Counted from the stretch's first letter, positions 49,401-61,544 are shown. The stretch is DNA of 64,000 bases from Basidiobolus meristosporus CBS 931.73 (GCA_002104905.1 MCFE01000494.1:1-64000), one strand, 5' to 3'. A program made the numbers and translations. Notes: generated by a model from the sequence alone, not told the origin.

Positions 49401-52400
49401 GTTTCGAAGATTCTGACGTTATCCTTGAGGGTAATCTTGACATCCTTAAGGGCAGAAGGAGTACGAATTGGGCTTCCTCCGAGGTATTCAACTTCAGGAA
49501 TCAGGGAATCATCGTTACCATAATAACGTTCCTTCAAGGCGTTGATGTGACCCTCATGGATGCTATCCAACATGTCCTTGATAGGCTCGTTAACCTTGGT
49601 AGAGTAACGAACAGCAACTGGACCTTGCAAGATACAAGTACGTTGGACATCTTCATCCAAGACGGCACTCAAATCTTCAGTCTGCCAGAGGGAATCCTTC
49701 TTGAACCAGAACTCGATGTTGTTGTCAAAGACAGGGATGAATGGTACAGGCTTCTGTCCAAGACGAAGGCAAAGGCTGATGAAGTATTGGGCATCTTCGG
49801 TAGTCAATTGTTGGTCGAATGCCTTGGGGTAGTGGGCAAGGAACTTCTCGACGGTCTCCAATGGACTCTCGAGCTCCTTGAAGGATTGCAACTTGGAAGG
49901 TTGCTCCTTGGCGATGAATCTCTCTTCGAGACGACGAATGAAATCACCGACGAGAGCAATCAAGCTGACATCAACCCATCTAGACTCCTTCTTGACGTAA
50001 AGCAGCTCGACCAAACGGTTGACAACCTCGGAGTAGGTCATCTCCTCCAGGTCACAGGTAGAACCATCGGCCTTCTTACCGAACCAAGGCTTCTGGAAGT
50101 CAGCATTGAGGCGACGGATGTAATAATCCTTCTTGGCAAGGAGGGCAGGTCCTCGCTTCTCCTTGGCAAGACTGAAGATCTTGTCGTCCATTTCCTTCCA
50201 GAAACGAACGGCACGGGTTGCAACCTTGTGGATAGGCTCACCCAATTCGGAACGAACGGTCATAATACCACCAGCTTCGCCCTTGTAGGTCTCCTCCCAT
50301 TGATGATCTTCGACACCTGGAGCGTCAACAATAGCTTGCTTAACGTCAACTGCGGCTTGACCTTCAGCGGCAACCATCACTCTGGAGCCAAGAAGAACAC
50401 CATCGAACGGCATAGGAGGATAACCGAACTCGGTACTCCATTCTCCGGTAATGTATGGCAAGGTGTCATCGGCACCACCGAAACCGGAACCAGCAATCAG
50501 GATGATGTTTGGTTGCTGACGAACCGCGGAGTAGGTTTCCAACATAGGCTGATGAGCATCTTCGAAACTGTGATGACCACCAGCACGGCCACCAGTCCAT
50601 TGCATCAAGATGGGCATATCAGGGTTGGCGGCAGCGATGGCAAGCACCTGTCTGATAGCAGCAGTGGCTCCTGGCTTGAATGAGATGTGACGAAGTCCCG
50701 CTTCTCTAAGATTAGCAATGATTTCATTGGCGTTATCCAAAGAGGGAACTCCGGCAGCACAACAAATTCCCTCAATAGGTAATCCCTCTCGGCGCATCGC
50801 CTGAACGGTAGGGTATTGGAATCCCCACTGGAATGGATTCAAGAAAAGCATGTTGATACTGATGCCCTCACCAGGCTTGGTCATGTCCATAATGCTCTTG
50901 ACCTTTCCGCGGAGATGTTCGGGGCTGAAGTGACCACCACCAGCTAACTCGATATGGTAACCAGCATTGATGGTGGCACCAACAAACTTCTCGCTGACGG
51001 TGGAAGGTGTCATACCAGGAACCATGATAGGGGGCTTACCAAGGAATCTGCTCATTCTAGTATCTACATATACACGTCCGTTGGAAGAAGTCCGGACCAA
51101 ACGAGGTTGGAAATCCTTGGCCCAGTTTTGAGCATAGCGGACGGCCGATTTTTCGGAGTCAAACAAATCACCCTTGTAAGAGAGTTCGGGGTTACCACCC
51201 TCGAGAGTGCCAGCCAAAATGATTCTTACACCAGTGCCTTCCTTGTTTCTGTGTGTAAGACCACCGATACCGGAAGTGGCACCGGGTCCGAAATCAAGAA
51301 TGTGAGTAACCGAGGCGTTGGTAGCGGCTTCCCATTGGACGGGAAGAGAGCAGATTTGATCAATCAAATCCAATGTAAGTCTTTCACTCTCACGAAGATC
51401 CTTTCCAGAATCGGTAGAGTAGACAGGTACAGTAAGAGACTTGGCATCAAACTCCAGATCGTACTTCTGAACATCCTGAGCCAAGATTTCGGAAGCGCCT
51501 TGGAGGTAGCTGCTGTGGAACGGAGCGGTAATGGGTAGGAAACGAGAGGAGAACTTCACCTTACGTTGAGAGTGAGGTACACGTCCCTGGTCCAAACCAG
51601 CAGGAGCCTTGATCTTGCGAAGGGCCAAATTCAAGCCATACAAACTTTGGGGGTGTCCGGTACATACAAAGTTTCTAGGTCCGTTGGTTAGTGTCAACTT
51701 GATCTGGCGCTCTTCGGGCAAGTGAGAGTTGGTGGCGTCAACGTATTTAAGAACCTCCTCCTTGCGCAATCCAGTGACGGACAACATAGGAGTGGGATTG
51801 CCCTCGTTGTTAGAAAGGGAATCTTGCAAGATGGTGGGGTTCAGAGTAGTGGGAGGATACACTTGGTGGGCACGAGTACCAATCCAGAAGAGCAAGCCAA
51901 GTGCCTTCTTGCTGTTGAGGATAAACTCCTCATCAGTGGCGGAGGCGGATATGGCAACAGCAGAAATAATACCCTGGCTGTGACCAGTGGCCCCAGAAAT
52001 AAGGCTTCTGACTTGGCCAGGCGCCAGGTCAAGCACCTTGGCCATGATATGGTAGTGAAGCAACTGTGTCAATCCAATAAGAGGAAGACTGACAGGAGCA
52101 GAAATCAAGTAAGCTTGATCGGGCTTGGATTCGGGGTTTTCTAACCAGCGAAGAACGTCCAAACCCTTGGTATGAATAATACGAGCCTCGTCATCGTTGG
52201 CGAGGTTACGAAGGACACCAGCCACTTGTTGAACATATGGTCTGGCAAAGCCCTCGTAAGTAACAAAAATGTCATAAAGCTCATCGAAGTACTCTTCGAT
52301 ATTGCCTTGACCACCAAAGATGGCGAAAAGAGAAGCATGCTTGTCTTCAACGGCAGACACTAAAGCAGATTTGGGGGCAATGCTGCCCTCGAGAAGACCT

Positions 52401-52783
52401 TGCTCCTTCAGCAGAACATAGGCTTCGAAGTAAGCCTTAATAACAGCAATTCTAGCTTCATTGACAAGGCTTCTGGTGACGGCGTGGACATCGTTGGACT
52501 TCAAATACTGCTCTCTGAAGTGAGAGAAGAGGATTTGAATGACTGGGAGGAGTTGCAAGTTTTCATCCTTCTTGTTGTTTTCGATAGCGTAGCTTAGAAA
52601 CTTGGCAGCTAGCTCTATCTTCGTAAGCTCTTCGGAAGCAGGATCGGCTGGCTTGTAGGAGGATTGAAAATCCTCACGAATTTGTTCAGCTGACACCCAG
52701 ATATCGTTGGGAATAAGGATGGTGATCTCAGTTTTGCCGAACTTGACAGCCAAAGGACGAAGAGAAGCGTTGGAAGCGACCAT
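40484..52783 (-). CDS. FAS1: Fused type I fatty acid synthase with tandem ACP domains
   Basis: A single uninterrupted 12.3-kb frame (4099 aa) holding the beta and alpha subunits of fungal FAS in one chain. The start is the ATG at 52783 ([11 protein letters not shown]); the eight codons upstream begin with GTG and are leader. Order: starter acyltransferase (GHSQG, serine about 269), enoyl reductase (about 560-870, [12 protein letters not shown]), dehydratase (about 1590, [15 protein letters not shown]), malonyl/palmitoyl transferase ([11 protein letters not shown], about 1825), alanine/proline linker, ACP1 (phosphopantetheine serine about 2244 in GGKSTLQ), ACP2 (serine about 2432), ketoreductase ([11 protein letters not shown], about 2895), ketosynthase (GACATAV, cysteine about 3524; FHGTS and GHPKGAA histidines), and a C-terminal phosphopantetheinyl transferase (VGVDVV, from about 3985). 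It makes palmitoyl/stearoyl-CoA in the cytosol. It is intronless while neighbours are intron-rich. Confidence 0.97.
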   Translation of the reverse strand: MVASNASLRPLAVKFGKTEITILIPNDIWVSAEQIREDFQSSYKPADPASEELTKIELAAKFLSYAIENNKKDENLQLLPVIQILFSHFREQYLKSNDVHAVTRSLVNEARIAVIKAYFEAYVLLKEQGLLEGSIAPKSALVSAVEDKHASLFAIFGGQGNIEEYFDELYDIFVTYEGFARPYVQQVAGVLRNLANDDEARIIHTKGLDVLRWLENPESKPDQAYLISAPVSLPLIGLTQLLHYHIMAKVLDLAPGQVRSLISGATGHSQGIISAVAISASATDEEFILNSKKALGLLFWIGTRAHQVYPPTTLNPTILQDSLSNNEGNPTPMLSVTGLRKEEVLKYVDATNSHLPEERQIKLTLTNGPRNFVCTGHPQSLYGLNLALRKIKAPAGLDQGRVPHSQRKVKFSSRFLPITAPFHSSYLQGASEILAQDVQKYDLEFDAKSLTVPVYSTDSGKDLRESERLTLDLIDQICSLPVQWEAATNASVTHILDFGPGATSGIGGLTHRNKEGTGVRIILAGTLEGGNPELSYKGDLFDSEKSAVRYAQNWAKDFQPRLVRTSSNGRVYVDTRMSRFLGKPPIMVPGMTPSTVSEKFVGATINAGYHIELAGGGHFSPEHLRGKVKSIMDMTKPGEGISINMLFLNPFQWGFQYPTVQAMRREGLPIEGICCAAGVPSLDNANEIIANLREAGLRHISFKPGATAAIRQVLAIAAANPDMPILMQWTGGRAGGHHSFEDAHQPMLETYSAVRQQPNIILIAGSGFGGADDTLPYITGEWSTEFGYPPMPFDGVLLGSRVMVAAEGQAAVDVKQAIVDAPGVEDHQWEETYKGEAGGIMTVRSELGEPIHKVATRAVRFWKEMDDKIFSLAKEKRGPALLAKKDYYIRRLNADFQKPWFGKKADGSTCDLEEMTYSEVVNRLVELLYVKKESRWVDVSLIALVGDFIRRLEERFIAKEQPSKLQSFKELESPLETVEKFLAHYPKAFDQQLTTEDAQYFISLCLRLGQKPVPFIPVFDNNIEFWFKKDSLWQTEDLSAVLDEDVQRTCILQGPVAVRYSTKVNEPIKDMLDSIHEGHINALKERYYGNDDSLIPEVEYLGGSPIRTPSALKDVKITLKDNVRIFETSDNGALPPVEEWLELIAGPKYGWARALLTSNYIIQDKMFVDNLMKKVFRPRLEQKVEVRFGANEVVESITVSDKRSWSQSSHLETASSVSIEAKINGDVIDVIIYEQKDGVAIPFLSKFVYNPNQGYSTIHEVMEGRNDRIKEFYWALWFGQGSHLDLSNDPNQKFVAKDEQVLGHEITKFCQTVGNQAELYVDRGQKVLCAPVDFAIVVGWKSIIKTIFPKIVDGDLLRLVHLSNGFRLIDGASLLQRGDIVDTVSEIEAIVNTESGKMVEAKGVVIRDNKPIMEVTSKFLYRGKFTDYENTFQKIVETPVRVAVQTEKDIAVLKSKEWMNWEENAPELTPGAEIIFRLNSLLKFKNQTLYSSVTTTGTVTMKISTKEVVQIATVDYESGESHGNPVTEYLKRVGQPIEQAINFANGGYSVMPQGDEFSSVFNSPASNEAYAVVSGDYNPIHVNPYFADFAELPGTITHGMWTSASTKKFVEIFAADNSPQRVTAYDVNFQSMVLPNDRLETKLSHIGMKNGKKIIKVETVNQNNVKVIEGTAEIDQPVTAYVFTGQGSQEQGMGMALYASSPVAKRIWDSADQHFLINYGFSIIDIVRNNPKEKTIYFGGEKGKVIRKNYMSMTYDTIDQDGNTKALPLFPGITEKTASYTFTSPTGLLSATQFTQPALTLMEKAAFEDMVSKGLVQNDCVFAGHSLGEYAALASIGNVLAIESLVDVVFYRGMTMQVAVERDAHGRSNYGMCAVNPSRIGKTFDDIALRYVVDAIAHQSNGLLEIVNFNVENQQYVVSGELSNLDALANVLNFLKIQNIDLQNLLKTMPMEAVKEQLSSIIAKALDKAAAKLAKDGFINLERGYATIPLKGIDVPFHSSFLLGGVTPFRAYIAKKISQSDVDVNVLTHKYIPNLTAEPFEVTKEYFENVLAITNSPRINKVLKNWTEESVASPAQQQKLGYTLMLELLAYQFASPVRWIETQDKIFKDFGVERLIEVGPGPVLVGMAERTLKSKYQAYDDALTHRRTNLCYIKHEKEIYYSFEDEAPAAPAEAPKPAAAAVAAPAPVAAAAPAPVASGPASAVADAPITATEVLHVIIAQKLKKTLDEVPLSKAVKDLVGGKSTLQNEILGDLQKEFGTVPEKSEETTLEELGKNLGNGFSGALGKHTSTLISKMMSSKMPGGFTLTNAKTYLSSAHGLGSGRTDGALLFGLTIEPASRLGSEADAKSWLDTVAQGYAKKNGIALGAAAPAAGPAAVAFAAPTAAGPAAAVPDANVSATEVLHVIIAQKLKKSLDEVPLSKAVKDLVGGKSTLQNEILGDMQKEFGTVPEKSEETTLEELGKNLGNGFSGTLGKHTSALVSKMISSKMPGGFTLTNARSYLSTNYGLGSGRTEAVLLYGLTMEPASRLGSEAEANAWLDSVAQLYAKRTGISLGSSGGAAAGPVAVGAVMNSAEFDALQAKQNALIRKQLEAFAKYLGHDLRAGDKAYENQKVATDQLQQELDQWVAEHGEVYAQGILPVFSALKARRYDSYWNWVRQDALNLYFDIIFGRLTAVDRDVTAQCLHVMNRATPGLIKFMRYYIDNLDTEKGETYKLAKELATTLLENCEAVLDASPVYKDVTIPTAPQTKVNERGDILYDEVPRANVRKFADYVKEMTNGSKITEYSNREKVQHDLLRVYKIIKHQNKVKKSDKLVLKSLYKDVIRSMSMNPKILSDKEHKNRKPARPNTGKKEVVPFLHLKKQTAQGWEFDQRLTNLYLDVLLNVAKEGVSFEHKTVLMTGCGKDSIGAEILKGLLSGGAKVVVTTSRFSRGVTEYYQSIYRRHGSKNSCLVVVPFNQGSKQDVQALIDYIYDRDERKGLNWDVDYIVPFAAIPENGREISDIDSKSELAHRIMMTNLLRMLGYIKTKKQEFGISTRPAQVILPLSPNHGTFGNDGLYSESKIALETLFNRWYSESWGSYLTITGAIIGWTRGTGLMSANNMIAEGIEKHGVRTFSTQEMAFNILGLMHPTIAEMSENGPVWADLNGGFQYVLDLNKISASLRTEIRNTSEIRKAIVADNAIDHKIVHGPSAELFYKSHIAKPRANLKIDFPELKNYTELKSLSHLQGMLDLEKVIVATGFAEVGPWGNSRTRWEMEAFGEFSLEGCIEMAWIMGYIKHHNGPLKSGKPYTGWVDMKTGEPVDDRDVKTKYEKDILKHSGIRLIESEIFNGYDPENKTFFQEIIIDQDLEPIEASPEEAAHFKRKHGDKVDAFEVKETGQWLVSFKKGAAIYVPKALRFDRLVAGQIPTGWDAARYGVPKEIIDQVDVITLYVLVSTVEALVSSGITDPYEFYKYVHISEVGNCSGSGMGGSLSLQKMYKDRMLDKPVQMDILQETFINTMPAWINMLLLSSSGPIKSPVGACATAVQSVEIGVETIMSGKAKIVIVGGYDDFQEEGSYEFANMKATSNANDEFARGREPGEMSRPTTTTRSGFMESHGAGVQILMSAKLAVQMGVPIYGIIALTNTATDKEGRSVPAPGQGVLTTARELRGKTESPLLDIKYRARQLKNRRKQIKLWVEEELEYLQEELESKKASGELEVSEEDFVSERTEHIQREAYRQEKEALTLWGNDFWKQDARIAPIRGALASFGLTVDDIGVASFHGTSTKANDKNESEVVNKQFAHLGRTPGNCCPGIFQKYLTGHPKGAAAAWMLNGVIQVLSTGIIPGNRNADNVDEKLADYEYLLYPSSTIYTDGVKAGLLKSFGFGQVGGEVLVIHPDYVLAALTESEYNAYKQKTHDRQAKAYRYLHDSYAGVAGLVQVKNEPPYTPEQESQVYLNPKARAAYDEKKKTYTFAKSDLTSAQVDSDPALTKQLVALTGNQKGVGVDVVLINSLKLEEVEKKLSKAELEYCFAKPDPNASLAGKLAAKESVIKAIISLGGEKIDISEVEITAADSGAPKAAFSGKAQEVVNSTGLKEIKLSISHSGSYAVAVAAATQ
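45140..46164 (-). repeat. Duplicated ACP module inside the FAS gene
   Basis: Two direct copies (about 45140-45600 and 45704-46164), offset by 564 bp or 188 codons, both encoding the [13 protein letters not shown]...[18 protein letters not shown] block. Core nucleotides are nearly identical, while the flanking helices are more diverged. Alanine-rich linkers separate them. Confidence 0.9.
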
Positions 52784-53006
52784 ATTTACTATAATATTTT
52801 TTAACACAAATGCAGGGAGTATGAATGTTCACTAAGGTGAAGATTAATGCAAAAAGATGAGGAGGTGATGATTAATGGAACAAGAAGTAAGAAACAATAT
52901 AACACGGAATTCAGGGGAATATTGCAAACAGAAGTGGAATACGATTCCTTGTCGATGAAGCTTTGCCGAAAGGCTTGTGTAGAGAAAAAGAGGGGAGAAT
53001 TGCTCG

Positions 53007-53015
53007 CTTATAAAG
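53007..53015 (-). promoter_or_regulatory. TATA-like element upstream of FAS
   Basis: On the minus strand CTTTATAAG lies about 225 bp before the FAS start. It is followed at once by a pyrimidine-rich tract (CTCCCCTCTTTTTCTCTAC), a layout common in strongly expressed fungal genes. Confidence 0.4.
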
Positions 53016-55555
53016 AAATCCTTATCCTAGCCCCGAGAAAATTTCCAACTTTGTCGAAGTAGCATTGATCTGGTTGGTTAAGTATTGGTAGAGGTTGTTG
53101 AATCATGGCATGATGCCCAAATGGAATTATGTACGTGGAATACAAATCAATGATAACGGGGAGGCGATTCTTACCCCGTCTGTTACCGCATCCATCCGAA
53201 AATCACCCAAAAATACCGAGTCCCTGTGCTACCATGGCGAAGTTACCAAGTGACCTAAACATATTCCGCGCAGGTTGACACCCCGTTGACAATTAGCATG
53301 GGGTGTTTTAATTGGGCACAGAGTTCCGCTAAGCGATGCTTGATAGGAAGAATATTGGGGTGGGGGGCGTGAGTGTTGCTTGGCGAATCACAGCGCTCGG
53401 CTCTGAATTATCGATCTCTCATTGGTGGCTTCTTGCTCAAGTTCATTAGAGATACGAAAACAAGTTACCAACGAAGCCCAAATATGGTGCAGTCAATTCA
53501 CCATTTCGGACCCCATTGCCGTAACATTTGGTGTCCCCAGCCTTCATCTACTCAACAGCCTGAACATCTATATTCTACTGCATAATTTCCCACATTAGTT
53601 AGATGGGTAGCAGCTATATCTATATTGGTACGATACTTTGAGCTGTGTAGAGCTCAATAATGCTTCCACCGATACACGGTGTATGAATGAAAGTGTGTCC
53701 CTCACTGTTTCTTTCATGATTTCTCCCACCACAGAAGAAAAATATCTCAGCTACTAGTGAAGGCGAAGGACGCTTGTGCTGTGTTGTGTCGCTATGCTTG
53801 GCATGTGTTTTGTTGAGTGACCGACTTCTGGTGGCTTGTAAAGCTTCACCATGACTACTCATAATCTGCGCCACAGTCCACACAAAATGGGGCCTTCATA
53901 ATGCTAAAAAACTGGTTTATGAGTTTCCCCGATCTTCTGTGTTCGTACGGAACAAGAGATGTCTTTGATTAGGAATTTAGCCACTCATCACACGTACTGT
54001 TGGCAATCCGTACGGTGCCTCTTGACAGATCCACATTGGCTCCATATTACCAAGCATGAGTATTGGAACATTTTCTATCACATAGCGCAATCAGTACCTC
54101 CTTTATCGCTGAGGATAGTCATCAAGCGACCCGAACAATGACATACCTCGGTTAAATGTTTCGGAGTGAATACCGGTTAACATCCCACAAACCCACAAGA
54201 GATCGGGACGATTTGGATGCTTGGGAGGTTATTAGATTAAAGTACAGGTGTTGGTGTTGTTTCGCCAACACCACTCCATGGTCGGCTATCAGAACTCCAC
54301 AAAACCTACAGTATTGCTACGGTATTACTATGGGGTAAAGTGAATCTAGTTTCTGTGCTTGTGTCCTATATTTTGTGGAGAGTATACCCCAGAGAGCCTT
54401 ACAAACCAATAACTGACGCTTCATGGTATCTTCGGGATTTGCTATCCAGTTGCCTTGAGCCAGGACTCTGGGTTAACTGTAAGCTTTCAACATATTTGCA
54501 TGTCACTGATTTTTAACTGATACTAAATTTCCTAAAGAGTTACCAAAATCTGGAATACGGTGATTGGCCTGCTGCACCCAACGTGATGTTGAACAAGAAT
54601 CATTGTTGGCCATTTCAACCATCGGGTAGCCCCAAAGACTACCTGGTACCTATCGACAATCCTGGGCGATCCGCAATATTTCACATATCGATATTGCAGA
54701 GTCGTTAATTACTCGCAATTGTGGTCAGCGTAGGTATTGTTGTGTATCCCGAAGGGTAAAATAACTATATAAGGGTCAGAATGGCTGGTATGTAACAGTT
54801 CTTCTCATTGGCTCAATATCCCGAACGTGACCTTGGTGAGTCGCTTGAATGGATAAAGAGCGAGCATTGATTGGATAGATAGCAGATCTCTGATCAGCAT
54901 TCATTGGCCCAGAATGACACTGAGCAATAGAAGGCGATAGATGGATGGGGAACATGCGAACTCACGTAATGAATTTTTGTAACGTGGAAGGCCGAGAGCA
55001 ATCGCTACCAACTATTCTCAATCATACGTCAATGAACCAATCGCCGTAAAATACCGATTTCCTATTGGAAATATGGGTATATTTAGAGAAGTCTGTAGAA
55101 TTATTTCTGAAACGTGGTCGAGTCGTAATTTTCCACTTGTTTAAATAGTACTTTGATGGATATTGCTGCATATATAATATAAATTACATGAATTTAGTCA
55201 TGGGCACAGAATCCCACCACTCCATGGCTATTTCAGCCGCCAGATGGATCTCTAACCCAAAAGCGGCTTGATATTGGCCCTGGTTAACATTGCTGTGAGT
55301 CCTACAGCTGCAAGTTATGATTCGTTGCATTTCGCCGCAATCTTAGACCAAGTTATTTACGTTTCTGCACCCCTTAAATAGTATCTGTCCACTTAACCTT
55401 ATTCCTGCCCGGAGTCTTGCGATAAGCTTCCGATGGTCATTAAGCAGCCATCTAGCATACCAACATCCATTCTACCACGGAGTCACTCCATCTAATTACA
55501 TGCAACGGAGTGGGTGAAACGTTTATTTACAATCTGGTACATATCGGGTCTATGA
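53016..55555. other. 2.5-kb intergenic region, no gene seen
   Basis: Largest gap in the gene block, between the FAS start and the SulP stop, both on the minus strand. Open frames are short and lack family features. A perfect 8-bp inverted repeat (GGTGTTGG...CCAACACC) lies at about 54247-54272. It may hold long-range FAS control elements. Confidence 0.45.
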
Positions 55556-57842
55556 CTATCTTCGGCCGGGCTCTACGCGTATAGACACATCCGGCGATGA
55601 GACGACAGCGGGGCTTGGAGGGTCGGATTGTTCCAAGCGGTCAATCCTATCAAGCACCTCTGTAATCTGTTGACAAAAGTGCTCAGGCCCGAGCAAACCG
55701 TAAAGCCCAGAGCTTTGAAAGATTTTGAAGTGTTGCGGCCTTAGGTTGATGAAGTAAACATCGATCCCTCGATCGAGGTATTCGCCAACTATCTCTAGCA
55801 GGATCTGAATAGCACTATCATTTGCCAATGAATGTTTGTTACAAGCATATTTGTGGTGGATTCAGCGCAACCGAGCCTTACCTAGCATCAATCTCGGTCA
55901 TGTTTTCGACCTCGAAGATTACGTTCCGTATGGGGTATAGGTATGGCTTTGCAGAGGGATGTACTCTAAAGTCGCCGTATTGCTCGCTGCGACGTAGTCG
56001 ATCCTTGAGTGAGCCCGAGTTGGCAAAATGGAGTGGTTCGTTGATTTTCAGAATCAACAAACCCACCGTTTGGACCGCTTCCGGAAAGTCACGAATCGGC
56101 TTGAATTTGTCATTGCTACCAGGAATCCGGCCCTACAGATCGGAAAGTCAGCACATTTTGCTATAGTCCCGAACAAATGCCCGGATCTTACCAAAATAGT
56201 AATGGAGGGCTTGGTACTTCTCTTGACCAAGGTGAGCAGCGCTAAGCTCAAGGAGATGAAGGTCCCAACTTCGATTCCAACCACAATGGTCAACGTGAAG
56301 TTTAACGTCATCAAGGTCAAGTCGGAATTGGCCCCGATCTTCCACAGAAAAGCGATGTCACTAGGTGCATCGAGCACCATCCCAGTGCCAGCCACAAAAA
56401 TCAGCGAGGAGAGAACAGCCTTTGGGAGGCATTCGAAGAATGGCAGCAAGTACAAAATCGCCACAAGAACTAGTATGGAGCTTATGAGGCCGGCCATCTG
56501 CGTTCTAGCTCCGGCTGAGTTAGCTAACCGACTTCTCGGCATGGAGCCAAATGCCGGCATTGTCTGAAACAAAGACCCAACAACATTGGACATTCCAAGG
56601 GCAACCAGCTCTCTGTTGGGCGACACCGAATAGTTGTGGAGTGTGGCGAAGCTCTTGGTGATCGCTGCGGATGATACGAAGCCGAGCAAAGCGATCAAGA
56701 CTGCGGGTACTGCCAATTCTCTGATGCGATTGTGATCGAAGATCGGTGGCAGCTGGGGAAAAGGTATCGAGCCCTTATCAAGCTTGCCTACAATCAACAC
56801 TCCCTCATCTTTCCACTCACGGATGCAACAGAGAAGCGTTGAGATGATGACGACAACGAGGAATTCTGGCACATGCTGGATCCTGCTATGCGGGAACCGC
56901 CGCTTGAGGCCATGCACCACGAAGAGGAATCCGACGCTGGTAAGAGAAATGAAAGCGGTCAACGAATGGGTAGAGCTCAAGTTGCGGAGGACGAAGATAA
57001 GCTTTTGCAACGTTGTGTGTTCGCGAGGTGTAACCAAGTTGTCAAGGCCCAGGAGTGTGATCGATTGTCCCACGAGAATGATCGCACCGATTGCTGTGAT
57101 GAAGCCACGAAGTAAGGCTCTCGATAGAAGCGAATCCAAGAAACCAACTCTAAGAAGCCCTAATAGCAAGGTAAACATGCCCACAAGAAAGCTTATTACT
57201 GAGGCGGTGGCTACCGCTTCAGCCATGATCATTTGCGGATCACTGATGTTTGCTACTCGCGAAGCAACAGAAAACCCAACGAGAATGGCTCCGATGGATT
57301 CGGGCCCGACGCTTATCTGTCTGTTTAACGAAGTTAGTATGCTTGTCCGCCGAGAATAGTGTTCTATGTTGATGTTTACCTAGACATACCAAAAAATGAG
57401 TATACGATACCGGGTATACATGCGGTATACAATCCATAAACCGGCGGAAGCCTGGCCAAAGCGGAAGCATATGATAAGCTTTGAGGTATGCTTAGGCAGA
57501 CAACGGTTAGCGCACTAAAAACATCCCCACTCAATAGCTGCAGTGAATATTCTGGGATCCATTTTAGTGCGGGTATGTAGTATTTGAAACGGGTGCCAAG
57601 TTCTGTTGTGCTCCAATTTGTTCTATTTGAGCGGATTTCTTCACTGCTGGAGAAGGTTTCTTGAGTGGTGTCTATTGCAAATTGTGAGTATGGATTTTAC
57701 CCAAGTCATAGAAGTAGCTCAGGAAGAAAGTCACACCTGAATGCACGGAGCTGTAGCTGCCGCGTCTCTTCTGATAACAGTTTTCGGCCTGAATTTCAAG
57801 TAAGGCCTCGGTTTCCTCGGAATCAGGGGGAAGGCTTTGCAT
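55556..57842 (-). CDS. SulP-family sulfate permease with STAS domain
   Basis: Five exons: 57737-57842, 57380-57671, 56192-57320, 55882-56132, 55556-55814 (678 aa). A polar N-terminus (MQSLPPDSEETEALL) precedes the SulP signature: SIPQSLSYASALARLPPVYG, LYTACIPGIVYSFFG, then RQISVGPES. About ten or more hydrophobic segments follow, with AITKSFA, GMSNVVGSLFQTMPAFGSMPRSRLANSAGARTQ-type core (the SRLANSAGARTQMAG stretch is diagnostic). The C-terminal cytoplasmic STAS domain (about 510-625) reads LLILKINEPLHFANSG, NVIFEVENMTEIDAR and IQILLEIVGEYLDRGIDVYF. Members carry sulfate or other anions across plasma or vacuolar membranes; the substrate cannot be told from sequence. Confidence 0.92.
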
Positions 57843-58662
57843 TTTTGGCAGGTAAACCTAGTGCAGAGGAGCGATGGACGGCAAAGGTAGTTCTTTGCTA
57901 ATATCATACTTGCCTGCTTGGAGTAAAGTGAGTGCACGGGAATAAGATAACCCAGAGATGGATGTTACTGGCTGAATTTGAGGGGAATATTTTTGTAAAC
58001 TAATCCAGTCTATTTGGAAACCGACATCTGGAAACCGACTTTTGGAAACTTCATCGAAGAGTTTATGATGATGTGATGGTCTATCTAATCAGTCTAATCA
58101 TGTATCCGAAATTGGGTGTCCACTGTACAAGCAATTCACGGCATAGTCACTCTGCAAACAATTCTGTGAACGCTCACGTTGCTCAGACTAGATGCAGTGC
58201 AAGTAGCAAGGAGCTTTAAAGAGAAGATGAAATTTTTTCCTTAATATTAGTATTGGATTTCACTATGGTGTAGTTCTAGAATGTTAACCTGGAAGTCATT
58301 TGAAGCTTTGACTTGTTGGGAAAGGTTTGTAAAAGTATTGGTGTAAGTGTTTAGAGGAAGGTCCTAGGGTATGCAAAGCCTTGAATGTGCCAGAAATACT
58401 TGGTTACTGCCATATTTCACCAGAATTACTGTATATCATACAAAGTCAATAACCTCAATCCAACATATTCAAGCACGTGAGTATTTAGGCGCTAAGCTAA
58501 TTATTTACTACTCTTCCAAATGCGGTAGATTACATCTCGTATCACGGATCTCAGATACCGGCAGCAACAAGGATATTTCATGTAGTCAACAATTAGTATG
58601 CTGGATATTTCATGTAATCATCAATTTTATAAGGGTACGCAAGGAGGGGCACATTTTGTCGC
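57843..58662. other. Intergenic, no gene seen
   Basis: Upstream of the permease and downstream of the peroxygenase. A short GGAAACCGAC repeat occurs near 58016-58045. Nothing else recognised. Confidence 0.4.
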
Positions 58663-59406
58663 CTAAATCTCGGGATTTAGCAACTTGGACCTGACGGCCA
58701 ATTCAGTGTAAGTTGCAAGGATCTTTAGAGAGGAGAGGAAATCCTTTCTGACAAAATTCTTTGGCAGCCGCTCGTGAACAAAGATATCCTTGACCGCTTG
58801 CTTATCAATCTTTTTACCCTTTCCGAAGGCGGCCAGCAAAAGTGAAATCTCAAATTGAGTGATTAATTTTGTCCTTGGGGTGTAGGATACGTTGGGATTA
58901 TTCTCTAGGCTGTGCTTGATGCGCTTGTTACTAAGTCTAGCAAAATCCTCGATGGTGTATGTTTCGCCATCACTTGAAGCGTCTTCGAGTTGCTGCAGTA
59001 ATTCTGGATCGGCGTTAACTGGATCCCCTAGATAGGTATCTTGACGTGAAAGGGAAAAGTCGTGCTCCAACCAGTTGTGTCTTTTCAAATCACGAAGGCT
59101 TGGTAAAACAAGCCCCGAGGGGCCAAACCGCCCATACAACGTATACACTAACCCTAAGAATGCTTCGCGCAGTAGGGGATTGAAGTGAACAACATCATCA
59201 ATTCCCTTTCGCAGTTGTGAGACGGTTATGTTTGCTCCAGAGCGGGGCAAGTATCCATGATTTGCTAGCACGTTTAGTACGGGACAGGGGCCACGAATTG
59301 CCCCCTTGGGTCGCTCCCAATAATGAAGGTTTGGTGTGCCACTAACTGATGCATGCAACAATCCAATTAATAAAATTCCGAATACTACACGGATCTCCCT
59401 CATCAT
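58663..59406 (-). CDS. Secreted heme-thiolate peroxygenase (chloroperoxidase/UPO family)
   Basis: Single exon, 247 aa. Residues 1-23 form a signal peptide (RVVFGILLIGLLHASVSG). The heme-ligand motif PCP is at P40-C41-P42, followed by NVLANHGYLPRSG, the family hallmark. The acid-base/metal motif is E114-H115-D116 (LEHDFSLSRQD). The length matches short peroxygenases. The enzymes use hydrogen peroxide to oxygenate or halogenate organic substrates outside the cell. An asparagine-linked glycosylation site (NIT, about 59) and others are present. The gene is the last one before the repeat-rich end and starts 45 bp from a TATA-like element. Confidence 0.9.
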   Translation of the reverse strand: MMREIRVVFGILLIGLLHASVSGTPNLHYWERPKGAIRGPCPVLNVLANHGYLPRSGANITVSQLRKGIDDVVHFNPLLREAFLGLVYTLYGRFGPSGLVLPSLRDLKRHNWLEHDFSLSRQDTYLGDPVNADPELLQQLEDASSDGETYTIEDFARLSNKRIKHSLENNPNVSYTPRTKLITQFEISLLLAAFGKGKKIDKQAVKDIFVHERLPKNFVRKDFLSSLKILATYTELAVRSKLLNPEI

Positions 59407-59450
59407 ATGTGCTTCTTACTTGGAGCGAGTAGCGCTAGTCAGTTGGTCAG

Positions 59451-59460
59451 TATATAAATA
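59451..59460 (-). promoter_or_regulatory. TATA box of the peroxygenase gene
   Basis: TATTTATATA on the minus strand, about 45 bp before the ATG at 59406. Confidence 0.4.
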
Positions 59461-60033
59461 GCACTAAAGTTTCATTTATTGCTTGCTATGGTCAAAGGCA
59501 TTTGGAACTGTTTGATAACTACAAACATACTCGCCACTGTTCTCGATGTTTCACTGTAGTTTTTACTTCATGCAAGAACATGATTATATAAATATTGTTC
59601 TTATATATCAAAGTTAACCTATAGGAAGTGAAGTTGGTATATGAATATGTAGCCTTACCTTCACTATGGTAATCTGCGTAGTAAATTTGCTTTGAATACT
59701 GAGTATGAATTTTTCTTTATTGCTTTGATTTTACTGAGTACCTCTATTGCCAGTTAATCAACAAATAATGTTCTAAAATACAAACTAACCTTTTATTGGT
59801 ATATGTAAGTGATTACCATTTGTGCCATACTAGCATGGGATTTTATATGCATTCACATATATTTCAGTTTGGGTGTTTTGGACTAGAGACTTAACATATG
59901 TTGCAGCATTTGCATCAAGCCAGATTATGTATAACTTTTAGCATTCTGCATAACCTCCAAAGGTCCTGTTATTGCTTTCTGTGGGCATTGAGTATATGTT
60001 CTTCTATATGGGAGAATAGTCTAATTAGTCTCA
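59461..60033. other. AT-rich spacer, no gene seen
   Basis: No coding frame. It marks the change from gene block to repeats. Confidence 0.4.
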
Positions 60034-60250
60034 TGAATTTTGTAAGTACACCTAAATATTCATAAAACTTAGTCACTTGGATCATGTTCTATAAATCTTA
60101 GAGAACTGTGCTTAAATACCTTGTTGAGATTAACTTGGAATAACTTCATCAAGACGTCAGGTACACAGAACAAGGAAAATTATTAAGTTGTCCAAATAAC
60201 CCCAAACTTGGCTCATGTGCTCTCAGGACCCTCCTAAATATGTTCTACGT
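60034..60250 (+). repeat. Copia LTR fragment
   Basis: Contains in order the LTR blocks GTACACCTAAATATTCAT, TAGTCACTTGGATCAT, GTCCAAATAACCCCAAACTT and GTTCTACG. Both ends are truncated and it is diverged. Confidence 0.6.
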
Positions 60251-60251
60251 T

Positions 60252-60480
60252 TTGTAAATTTTGTAATTGCACCTAAATACTCATGTAGCTTGATCACCTA
60301 AGTTATTATCTGCTAATCTTGGAGAATTCCGGCCAGGTTCCTTGATGGGGCTCACTTGGAATATTTTCACCAAAATATCAGTAACCAAGAATATCAGAAA
60401 TTTCAAAGCAGCTCAAAAGCCCCACTCTTTGCACACTTATTCTGGGGACTTTCCCAAGCATACTTTACAGGTTACTTTTG
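60252..60480 (+). repeat. Second copia LTR fragment
   Basis: Same block order in diverged form: GTAATTGCACCTAAATACTC, TCACTTGGAATATTTTCACC, CCCCACTCTTTGCACA. Confidence 0.6.
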
Positions 60481-60481
60481 T

Positions 60482-60657
60482 CTTAGGAGTCTTGGAGAAA
60501 TGGAAGTGATTGGGAGAGCAAGCAGATTTTGTGGTTTGACTAAATGATTATTGAATGTAATAGTGGTATTAATACTTTTGCATGTTCTGGGGTAACAAGC
60601 ACTGAGGATACATTTAAAAGGACCCAAGAACATGTGTGTAAGGATTGGGGCTGTTTG
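60482..60657 (-). repeat. Copia LTR fragment, reversed
   Basis: Matches the 3' half of the LTR in reverse: GAGTCTTGGAGAAATGGAAG, GATTGGGAG, then a reversed TACTTTTGCATGTTCTGGGG and CAAGAACATGTGTGTAAGG. Confidence 0.6.
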
Positions 60658-60989
60658 TGTTGTAAAAATTTGTATTTCCACCTAAATATTCACCTAACTT
60701 AGTCACTTAGATCATTACCTTCATATCTTATAGAATACTGACTAAATTCCTTGTTGGGATTTACTTAGAATATTTGCCCAGAACATGAAAATTAGATAAG
60801 TTGTCCAAACAGCCCCAAACTTTGCACACATGTTCTTGGGATCTTCCGTAACCTATTCTACATGTTTGTTATGCCAAGACCATGTAAAAGTATAAATACT
60901 ACTTTTACATTCAATAAATCATTAAGTGAAAGCCACATAATCTATCTGTCCTCCCAATCAATTCCAATATCACCAAGACTCTTACAACA
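60658..60989 (+). repeat. Complete copia LTR (332 bp)
   Basis: Best-preserved copy. It begins TGTTGTAAAAATTTGTATTT and ends CTCTTACAACA, giving perfect TGTTGTA...TACAACA ends, with internal TATAAATACT and AATAAATCATT. It has no attached coding region on its own strand. Confidence 0.8.
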
Positions 60990-61159
60990 GTTTGGCCCAC
61001 TTATCAAATTTTCATGTTGTGGGTATCTGATGTTTCTGGTGAAAATATTCTTAGTAAATCCCACAAGGAGTTTGGCCTGTATTCTCTATGATTTGTAGGT
61101 TAAGAGATAAGTAACCAAGTTAGGTGACTACTTAGGAGGAATTACAAGCTTTTACAACA
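60990..61159 (-). repeat. 5' half of a copia LTR, reversed, abutting the previous LTR
   Basis: GTTTGGCCCACTTATCAAAT to TTTTACAACA. It is the reverse of an LTR's first half and is the 3' LTR of the minus-strand copia piece to its right, because CTCCCACT (polypurine tract on the minus strand) follows at 61160. Confidence 0.7.
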
Positions 61160-61544
61160 CTCCCACTAAACTAAATGCTCACAAAGACTAGTCCCAATTT
61201 TGACCTAAGATATTCTAACTTGTCCCTGGCTAGCAGCTTGGTAAATATGTCTGCAATCATTTCATCTGTAGGACAGAAAACTAAGTTAGCTAAGTTATTC
61301 TCTATTGCTTCATGAGTACAGTGATGTCTAATATCTATGTGCTCAGTTATAGCATGAAAAGTTGGATTTCTACCAAACTGTATATATTCACTGTTATCTT
61401 GAAATAAAGTAATATGGGTTTTTTGACAGAAGCCCAAATCTTTAAAAAGCTTTCTTAACCACATTACTTCTTTTGTAGCATCACAGACTGCCATATTCTC
61501 TGCCTCTGTGGTGAAAAGTGCCATAGTTGTTGGCTCAGACAACA
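61160..61544 (-). pseudogene. Copia RNase H fragment
   Basis: The open frame 61171-61542 reads the end of copia Pol: TTEAENMAVCDATKEVMWL, LFQDNSEYIQF, HIDIRHHCTHEAIEN and a closing ADIFTKLLARDKLEYLRSKL. Upstream RT is missing. Confidence 0.85.

Noticed and set aside
52784..52807. FAS start eight codons upstream
   Set aside because: The upstream codon is GTG, not ATG. The ATG at 52783 has an A at -3 and begins the expected N-terminus.
53373..54338. Short open frames (60-87 codons) upstream of FAS
   Set aside because: No motif, no codon-phase support from introns, and length expected by chance.
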